Part shown: one piece after another, positions 22,462-27,554 of the stretch | How positions within the stretch are numbered: the stretch's first letter is position 1 | How the letters are laid out: each line of letters opens with the position of its first letter | DNA from: JBOGTC01 sp050692055 | GTDB taxonomy: Bacteria; Chloroflexota; Limnocylindria; QHBO01 | Reading direction: 5' to 3' | DNA length: 27,554 bases | NCBI GenBank assembly: GCA_050692055.1 | Contig: JBOGTC010000031.1 | Location: 1 to 27,554 of the forward strand | Notes under the pieces: generated by a model | The model's database searches: none | The model's input: the letters and a program-made list of their open reading frames with translations, nothing else | What the model was told of the DNA's origin: nothing | Made by a program: the position numbers and the translations under genes

Positions 22462-22467
22462 ATGCTA
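22462..22467 (-). promoter_or_regulatory. -10 box TAGCAT for GGDEF regulator
   Basis: Minus-strand TAGCAT, 43 bases before the ATG at 22418. The 166-base gap 22419-22584 holds little else; no clear -35 box. Confidence 0.4.
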
Positions 22468-22584
22468 GTTACCCGTGGGCCACTTGCGGATACCTCGTTG
22501 GTACCGAACCGCCCCGTACCCGTGCCGCCCCCGCCCGTGCCCGCGTCTCCTCGCGGCGTTGCCATTTGCCACCACCGCAGGCCT

Positions 22585-23334
22585 TCACGCCCCCAGCGCG
22601 AGAGCGACCAGCGCGCCCACCGCTCCGACTGACAGGAGGGCCGTGCCAACCGCCAGGCCGACGACGCCGATGACGGCTGCGCGCCGATGCCTGCCGCCGA
22701 GGAGCCGCATGGCATCCGGCAGGGCCAGGTTGGTGATGAGGAAGCCGCCGGGGGGCGGCTCGAGCCGGACCCGGCCGTCGTCGTCCCGCCGGGCGCGGGC
22801 AAGGACGAGCAGCCGATCGGTGACGTTCAGGCTGCGCGTGACGGATCGCGCCTCGAGCAGCCGCCCGTGCCGCTCGGACAGGCGGGCGGCGGCCGACGCC
22901 TGTGGCTCGCCGAGCTTGTCGACGCGGCCGCGCCAGACTTCGGGAATGGCGATGAGCGGCTCGGCGGCCAGCCCCGGGTCAATCGTCAGCGACCCGTCGT
23001 GGTCCCACAGCTCGAACGAGCGTGTCTCGCGCAGCCGCTCGATACTCCGCCAGCCTCGTTGCTCCCGCACCTCGACATCGCGATGAAAGGCGACCAACCG
23101 CTCGCCGCCGGGCGCGTGCAGCGGGTCGGCGCAGCGGATCCGGCCGACGACGCGTACCGGCCGGTCCGGAAGCTCGCCGGAATCCAGCAGGCTGCCGACC
23201 TTCATCTCGCGAGGTCCCGCCAGCCGCCGCCCGATGTCCAGGCTCGCGCCGGACGCCCGCAACGTCACCAGCGAGGCACCGAGCACCAGCAGGCCGGCCA
23301 GTCCCACCAGCACGAGGAGGAGCGCGAGCGGCAT
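22585..23334 (-). CDS. GIDE-like membrane protein
   Basis: 249 residues. One membrane helix at the N-terminus (about 3-25) and one or two at the C-terminus (about 220-246). The middle resembles the GIDE domain of mitochondrial MULAN and bacterial relatives: VRVVGRIRCADPLHAPGGERLVAFHRDVE (cited in parts: VRVVGRIRCADPL, ERLVAFHRDVEV), REQRGWRSIE, FELWDHDGSLTIDPG. No RING finger is present, as in bacterial members. Function of bacterial GIDE proteins is unknown. The ATG starts 1 base after the ybaK stop (TGACATG), so the two are one operon. Confidence 0.75.
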   Translation of the reverse strand: MPLALLLVLVGLAGLLVLGASLVTLRASGASLDIGRRLAGPREMKVGSLLDSGELPDRPVRVVGRIRCADPLHAPGGERLVAFHRDVEVREQRGWRSIERLRETRSFELWDHDGSLTIDPGLAAEPLIAIPEVWRGRVDKLGEPQASAAARLSERHGRLLEARSVTRSLNVTDRLLVLARARRDDDGRVRLEPPPGGFLITNLALPDAMRLLGGRHRRAAVIGVVGLAVGTALLSVGAVGALVALALGA

Positions 23335-23335
23335 G

Positions 23336-23833
23336 TCAGTCCTCAGGCGCCTCGGCGAGGTCGGCGATGCGGCCGCCGCTCGCGCGCACCAGGTCGTCGG
23401 GGGTGATCGCGAACACCGCGTCCGGAAGGCCCGCCGCGGCCCAGACGGTCGCGTGACGCCGCAGGCGATCATCGACGAGGACGGTGAGGGCCGCGCGGTG
23501 CCCAAATGGCGGCACGCCGCCGATGGCATAGCCGGTGGCGGCCTGCGCCTCGTCCCCGTCGGCCCGGCGGGCGTGGCTCGCGTCCAGCGCGGCAGCCAGC
23601 TTGCGCGGGTCGACCCGATCGGCGCCGGAGACGAGCGCCACGACCGGGTCACCACCCGCAACGAAGACGAGTGACTTCACGATCTGCGCCACGTCGCAGC
23701 CCACCGCTCGTGCGGCATCGGCGGCGGTCCTCGTGCCTGCGGGGAAGCGCTGCACCTCGATCCGCAACCCGGCATCGGTCGCCGCGGCGATCACGCGCTG
23801 AGTGTTCGGATGCATCGGTACCGGCTCGGCCAC
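23336..23833 (-). CDS. ybaK: YbaK/EbsC-family aminoacyl-tRNA deacylase
   Basis: Edits mischarged tRNA (Cys-tRNA-Pro or Ala-tRNA-Pro in relatives) in the cytoplasm. 165 residues from GTG at 23833, or 159 from ATG at 23815. Seen: LRIEVQRFPAGTRTAADAARAVGC, DVAQIVKSLVFVAGGDPVVALVSGADRVDPRKLA (the Lys of IVKSL is the family's key residue), ATGYAIGGVPPFGH, LTVLVDD and the end AVFAITPDDLVRAS. Homologues begin near the ATG, but TATGAT lies 7 bases before the GTG, which would make it leaderless, so I list that. The downstream GIDE gene is 1 base away. Divergent from the TPP-riboswitch operon. Confidence 0.93.
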   Translation of the reverse strand: MAEPVPMHPNTQRVIAAATDAGLRIEVQRFPAGTRTAADAARAVGCDVAQIVKSLVFVAGGDPVVALVSGADRVDPRKLAAALDASHARRADGDEAQAATGYAIGGVPPFGHRAALTVLVDDRLRRHATVWAAAGLPDAVFAITPDDLVRASGGRIADLAEAPED

Positions 23834-23840
23834 GGTCGGG

Positions 23841-23846
23841 ATCATA
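23841..23846 (-). promoter_or_regulatory. -10 box TATGAT for ybaK
   Basis: Minus-strand TATGAT, 7 bases before the GTG at 23833 and 25 before the ATG at 23815. It decides between those starts. Confidence 0.45.
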
Positions 23847-23896
23847 CGAGCCGATCCCCGCCGGTGCGCCAGGTGGCCGCTCACCGGCTCGCGTGC

Positions 23897-23902
23897 TACC
23901 CT
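23897..23902 (+). promoter_or_regulatory. Extended -10 box for thiamine operon
   Basis: TGCTACCCT: TACCCT with a TG extension. A start about 7 bases later places the aptamer near the mRNA 5' end. No -35 box is clear. Confidence 0.45.
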
Positions 23903-23922
23903 CGTACGCGACAACCCAAGAG

Positions 23923-24014
<92 letters not shown>

Positions 24015-24030
24015 AAGCAGCCACGTGCAG

Positions 24031-24075
24031 CGGCGCGCCCCATCACCACGATGGGCGTGCCGTTCGTCGTTTCTT
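24031..24075 (+). terminator. Intrinsic-terminator-like hairpin of TPP riboswitch
   Basis: Arm CGGCGCG-C-CCCATC (24031-24044) pairs with GATGGG-CGTGCCG (24050-24062), loop ACCAC. That is 13 pairs with one bulge and one G-T pair. A T-rich stretch follows to 24075. It lies 17 bases after the aptamer and suits transcription termination when TPP is bound. Confidence 0.7.
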
Positions 24076-24110
24076 GGACCGATGCAGTGCGTGAGGCCAT
24101 GCCCGGACCG

Positions 24111-24767
24111 ATGAAGGCCGTGATCGTCGCCCATGGCGAGGTGGGTCCCGCCGATGCCGGCCACCTGGCCGGCGCCGACCTCCTCGTCGCCGCGGACGGC
24201 GGTGCCCTGGCGCTGGAGGCGATCGCTCCCGAGGCCCGCCCCCACCTGCTGGTCGGCGACCTCGATTCGCTCGATCCGGAGACGGTCCGGCGGCTCGAGG
24301 CGGCCGGTACGCGGGTCGAGCGCCACGCGGCGGACAAGGAGGCTTCGGACACGGAGCTGGCCGTCCGGGCGGCTGCTGCCGCCGGTGCGGACGAGATCCT
24401 CGTGCTTGGCGCGATGGGTGGGGAGCGGCTCGATCACGAGCTCGCCAACCTGCTCCTCCTCGCCGATCCCTCGTGGCGCGGACGTGACCTGTCGATCGTG
24501 CATGGGCGCACGTCGGTGCGCGTCCTGCACGCCGGGGAGTCGCTCCTGCTCAAGGGCGCGACAGGCGACCTCGTGACGCTGCTCCCGATGAGCGGCGATG
24601 CGGAAGGGGTCACCACGACCGGCCTGCGCTGGCGGCTCGACGCCGAGACGCTGCGCATGGGCCGATCGCGCGGCCTGTCGAACGAGGTCGTCCGGCCACC
24701 TGCATCGGTCCAGCTCGAGCGCGGCGTGCTCCTCGTCGTCGAAACCGCAGCCGAAGGAGCAACCTGA
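24111..24767 (+). CDS. thiN: Thiamine pyrophosphokinase
   Basis: Transfers pyrophosphate from ATP to thiamine, giving TPP in one step. 218 residues from ATG 24111. Motifs are complete: AADGGA near 27-32, GDLDSL (49-54), DKEASDTELA and GAMGGERLDHELANLLLL. The C-terminal beta domain binds thiamine (MSGDAEGVTTTGLRWRL, GLSNEVV). Homologues usually start MKA-like, as here. The ATG at 24099 is an alternative; an ATG at 24051 is unlikely because it lies inside the terminator hairpin. Neither chosen start has a strong ribosome site. The stop overlaps ykoE as TGATG. Under TPP-riboswitch control. Confidence 0.93.
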   Translation: MKAVIVAHGEVGPADAGHLAGADLLVAADGGALALEAIAPEARPHLLVGDLDSLDPETVRRLEAAGTRVERHAADKEASDTELAVRAAAAAGADEILVLGAMGGERLDHELANLLLLADPSWRGRDLSIVHGRTSVRVLHAGESLLLKGATGDLVTLLPMSGDAEGVTTTGLRWRLDAETLRMGRSRGLSNEVVRPPASVQLERGVLLVVETAAEGAT

Positions 24768-25369
24768 TGTCCACCTCCCCCAACCCGGCCGACGCCTCGA
24801 ACGCATGGCGCACCACCGACATCGTGGTGGCGGCCGTCGTGGCCGTGGCGTTCGGCGTCGTGTTCGTTGCCTGGAACGCCCTGTACGCGGCCGCCGGGCC
24901 GGTCTTCACCTTCTTCTGGCCTGCCCAGGCCGCGATGTACGGCGTGTGGCTGCTGCCGGGCGTCCTTGTCGGGCTGATCGTCCGGCGGCCCGGCGCGGCG
25001 TTCTTTGGGGGCTTCGTATCGGCCGCCGTGTCCGTCCTGCTGGGCTCGCCATACGGGGTCGACGCGCTCATCTCGGGCGCCATCCAGGGTGGTGGCGCGG
25101 AGCTGGGGTTCGCCATCGGCCTGTATCGGGCCTGGAACCTGCCGTTCGCGATCCTCGCCGGTGCACTGGCGGGCCTGGCGGCGGCGGTGCATGACGTGCC
25201 GCTCTACTACCCCGAGGTCGGCCTGCCGCTGCAGCTCGCCTACGGTGCGTTCACCATCGGAAGCGGCGCGATCGTCGCCGGCATCGGCGCCTGGCTGCTC
25301 GTGCGTGCGCTTGCCGGCACCGGCGTGCTGAGCGCCTTCCCGTCCGGGCGCAGCCAGGAGCCGATCTGA
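24767..25369 (+). CDS. ykoE: ECF transporter substrate-binding subunit YkoE
   Basis: 200-residue membrane S component. About five or six helices between residues 18 and 185 (TDIVVAAVVAVAFGVVFVAW, FFWPAQAAMYGVWLLPGVLVG, FFGGFVSAAVSVLLG, and others). The motif region WNALYAAAGP and GSPYGVDALISGAIQGGGAE are typical of YkoE, which captures the thiamine precursor hydroxymethylpyrimidine (HMP) in Bacillus relatives. Starts at TGATG with AAGGAG 7 bases upstream. Followed by its ATPase and T subunit in the classical YkoEDC order; ykoF is absent. Confidence 0.93.
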   Translation: MSTSPNPADASNAWRTTDIVVAAVVAVAFGVVFVAWNALYAAAGPVFTFFWPAQAAMYGVWLLPGVLVGLIVRRPGAAFFGGFVSAAVSVLLGSPYGVDALISGAIQGGGAELGFAIGLYRAWNLPFAILAGALAGLAAAVHDVPLYYPEVGLPLQLAYGAFTIGSGAIVAGIGAWLLVRALAGTGVLSAFPSGRSQEPI

Positions 25370-25394
25370 GGCGTTCGCGTCTGCATCGGTCTGC

Positions 25395-25400
25395 TTAGAT
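25395..25400 (+). promoter_or_regulatory. Possible internal -10 box before ykoD
   Basis: TTAGAT ends 6 bases before the ATG at 25407 in a 37-base gap. It could give an unregulated leaderless mRNA for ykoD-ykoC. No ribosome site is obvious for this gene. Confidence 0.25.
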
Positions 25401-25406
25401 GGGCCG

Positions 25407-26888
25407 ATGAGCGCATCCGGCGTGGCGGTCGAAGCCTCCGGCTGGGGCTGGCGGCACCCGAGTCGTCGCGCCTGGGCGCTACGTGGGGTCGACCTGCGAA
25501 TCGATCCGGGAGAGCGCGTTCTCCTGCTCGGCCCATCCGGATCGGGCAAATCGACGCTGCTGCTCGGCCTGGCCGGCCTGCTCGATCCCTCGGGCGGCGG
25601 AGGGGAGGCAGCCGGAGCGCTGCGCCTGGACGGACGCCACCCACGCGCCGCTCGCGAGCGGACGGCGATGCTGTTCCAGGACCCCGAGGCGCAGATCGTC
25701 ATGGGCCGCGCCGGCGACGACGTCGCCTTCGGGCTCGAGAACCGATGCGTGCCGACGGCCCAGATCTGGCCGACCGTCGACGCCGCGCTGGAGGCGGTCG
25801 AGTTCCCGTACGGCCGCGATCGCGAGACGACGGCGCTGTCCGGCGGCGAGAAGCAGCGGCTCGCGCTGGCCGGCACCCTCGCCCTGCGGCCCGGCCTGCT
25901 GCTGCTGGACGAGCCGACCGCCAACCTCGACCCGGACGGTGGCGCGGCCTTTCGCGATGTGCTGGCCACCGTGCTCGACCGGATCGGCGCGACGCTCGTG
26001 CTGGTGGAGCACCGGGTGGACGAGGCGATCGAGCTCGTGGACCGCGTGATCGTGCTCGAGGCGGGGGGCGGCGTGGTGGCCGAGGGCCGGCCGCACTTCG
26101 TCTTCGCGCAGCACGGCGGAGCCCTCGCGGATGCCGGTGTCTGGGTGCCCGGCCGTCGGATCGCGCCGCCGCGGGCGCCGGTCACGCCTCGCCCGGAGTC
26201 CCAGACGTTGCTCCTCGCCGACCAGGTGAGCTTCACCTATCCGGGCTCTCGCGCCCCGGCCCTCGCCCGGGTTGACGCGCGCGTGCGTACGGCGGAGGCC
26301 CTGGCCCTGGTTGGCCCGAACGGATCGGGCAAGTCCACGCTGGCGCTGCTCCTGGCCGGGCTGCTGCGGCCCACGTTCGGGGCCGTGGTGGCGGGCGAGG
26401 CCCTGTCGTCAGGCCACGGGCACGAGCCGATCTGGCGCTGGTCGGCTGCCGAGCTGGTCCGTCGCATCGGGACCGTGTTCCAGGATCCCGAGCACCAGTT
26501 CCTCACCGGCAGCGTGCGCGAGGAGCTCCAGCTGGGACCGATGCGGGCCGGCGCCGCCGCGCCCGCGGCCCGCCGGCGGGCCGACGAGCTGCTGGACCGC
26601 CTGCACCTCGGGCACCTCGCGGAGGCCAACCCGTTCACGCTGTCCGGCGGCGAGAAGCGCCGCCTGTCGGTCGCCACCGCGCTCGCCACCGCGCCGGCGA
26701 TCCTGGTCCTCGACGAGCCGACGTTCGGCCAGGATCGGCGGACCTGGCGCGAGCTCCTCCACCTGCTGGCCGCGCTGCGCGATGACGGCCGCGCCATCTG
26801 CTTTGCCAGCCACGACCTCGACTTCGTGCACGCCCTCGCCGACCGCACGCTCCGCCTGGCGCGGACGCCGGCGGTCGCGGCGGCCTAG
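25407..26888 (+). CDS. ykoD: ECF transporter double ATPase YkoD
   Basis: 493 residues: two ABC ATPase domains in one chain. First half: Walker A GPSGSGKS (42-49), signature LSGGEKQ (144-150), Walker B LLLLDE (164-169). Second half: GPNGSGKS (303-310), LSGGEKR (412-418), LVLDE (433-437), and D-loop/switch His in SHDLDFVH. The Q-loop reads FQDPE in both halves, as is usual for ECF ATPases. The fused form is as in Bacillus YkoD; many other ECF systems have two proteins. It energises uptake by YkoE through YkoC. Confidence 0.96.
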   Translation: MSASGVAVEASGWGWRHPSRRAWALRGVDLRIDPGERVLLLGPSGSGKSTLLLGLAGLLDPSGGGGEAAGALRLDGRHPRAARERTAMLFQDPEAQIVMGRAGDDVAFGLENRCVPTAQIWPTVDAALEAVEFPYGRDRETTALSGGEKQRLALAGTLALRPGLLLLDEPTANLDPDGGAAFRDVLATVLDRIGATLVLVEHRVDEAIELVDRVIVLEAGGGVVAEGRPHFVFAQHGGALADAGVWVPGRRIAPPRAPVTPRPESQTLLLADQVSFTYPGSRAPALARVDARVRTAEALALVGPNGSGKSTLALLLAGLLRPTFGAVVAGEALSSGHGHEPIWRWSAAELVRRIGTVFQDPEHQFLTGSVREELQLGPMRAGAAAPAARRRADELLDRLHLGHLAEANPFTLSGGEKRRLSVATALATAPAILVLDEPTFGQDRRTWRELLHLLAALRDDGRAICFASHDLDFVHALADRTLRLARTPAVAAA

Positions 26889-26912
26889 CGCAGCCTGAGC
26901 CGGCCTGCGCCG

Positions 26913-27554
26913 ATGCGCCTCTTCACGCCGCTGGTGCCGAATCCGGCGGCGCCGCTGGCCCGCGCCAACCCGACCGCCAAGCTCGCGGCCGCGCTCGTCC
27001 TGATGGTGGCGCTCTTCGCGTCGGTCGACATCGTCACCGGCGGCGTCGCGCTGGCCGGGCTGCTCGCCGCCCTGCCATTCACCGGCCTGCGCGTGCGCGT
27101 GCTGCTGGCCCGTACCTGGCCGATCCTGCTCGCCGCCGTCTCGGTGGGACTCTTCAACGTGCTGTTCGCCGCGAGCCAGGAGGGCGCGGAGCTGGTGCGC
27201 ATCGGTCCGCTCTCATTGGGGGCCGAGACGCTGCTCAACGGCGTCGGCCTGGCGCTGCGGCTCGGGGCGATCGCGCTGGCCGGAGTGCTCGCCGCGGCCA
27301 CCACGCAGCCGACCGACCTCGCCGACTCGCTGGTCCAGCAGGTGCGGGTGCCGGCGCGCTTCGCCGTCGGCGCGCTGGCGGCGTTCCGGCTGCTGCCCCT
27401 GCTCGCGCAGGAATGGCAGACCCTGGCACTCGCCCGGCGGGCGCGCGGCGTGGAGGCCGGTCGCTCGCCCGTGGCCGCCGTTCGCCTCTTCGCCGGCCAG
27501 CTGCTCAGCCTGCTGGTGGGCGCCATCCGGCGTGGCACGCGCATGGCGCTCGCC
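26913..27554 (+). CDS. ykoC: ECF transporter T subunit YkoC (3' end cut by window)
   Basis: 214 residues are visible; the stop lies beyond the window. Early NPTAKLAAALVLMVALFAS is the usual EcfT first helix, followed by several more helices and RVPARFAVGALAAFRLLPLL. The first coupling motif LARRARGVE is present; the second would lie past the edge (last residues GTRMALA). It links the ATPase to the S component. Starts 24 bases after ykoD with no strong ribosome site. Confidence 0.92.
   Translation, partial: MRLFTPLVPNPAAPLARANPTAKLAAALVLMVALFASVDIVTGGVALAGLLAALPFTGLRVRVLLARTWPILLAAVSVGLFNVLFAASQEGAELVRIGPLSLGAETLLNGVGLALRLGAIALAGVLAAATTQPTDLADSLVQQVRVPARFAVGALAAFRLLPLLAQEWQTLALARRARGVEAGRSPVAAVRLFAGQLLSLLVGAIRRGTRMALA

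Noticed and set aside
24434..26236. 600-codon minus-strand ORF
   Set aside because: Antisense to thiN, ykoE and ykoD, which all show complete motifs; Arg/Ser-rich shadow.

Overview
The window is a GC-rich bacterial chromosomal segment with almost no non-coding space and genes on both strands. The PASTA kinase with a Thr/Pro-rich tail, a lipoprotein with a similar linker, Ku plus an archaeal-type ATP-dependent DNA ligase, a KGG/Em-like stress protein and leaderless genes suggest an uncultured high-GC Chloroflexota lineage (Limnocylindria/Ellin6529-like). This is inference; an actinobacterium-like lineage is not excluded. I see no insertion sequence, phage gene, CRISPR array or rRNA. One tRNA (Glu, UUC) is present.

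Layout. Bases 1-4754 are on the minus strand: galU, a PknB-type kinase, thioredoxin, a Cys-rich two-CW-like protein and folC (cut by the window edge, apparently starting at CTG). Bases 4893-5820 hold a divergent two-gene unit of unknown function, ending in a 59-residue zinc-ribbon gene, then a small cluster of repeats. tRNA-Glu and a small membrane protein follow on the minus strand. Bases 6380-9500 carry a KGG-repeat protein, an ATP-dependent DNA ligase and a methyltransferase. Bases 9513-12473 hold an HhH-GPD repair protein, an internally duplicated unknown protein, a NERD-like membrane protein, an OsmC-family protein and a receiver-only response regulator. Bases 12583-14225 hold Ku and, 8 bases behind it, a LigD-like ligase domain that has lost its catalytic residues. 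On the minus strand from 18117 to 14170, WYL regulator, CYTH protein and O-antigen ligase/polymerase overlap end to start. A lipoprotein, a very large HTH-GAF-GGDEF-degenerate HD-GYP regulator, a GIDE-like membrane protein and a YbaK deacylase follow.

Bases 23897-27554 are a complete regulatory story: promoter, TPP riboswitch, a terminator-like hairpin, thiamine pyrophosphokinase, then YkoE, YkoD and YkoC (the last cut by the window edge). Together they make an ECF transporter for a thiamine precursor and the last enzyme of thiamine salvage.

The most striking points are the Ku-linked dead ligase, the multi-domain c-di-GMP regulator with a DNA-binding head and a broken HD-GYP tail, a repeated pattern of -10 boxes 6-11 bases before start codons (leaderless mRNAs), and the TPP riboswitch whose hairpin swallows the first possible start codon of the downstream gene.
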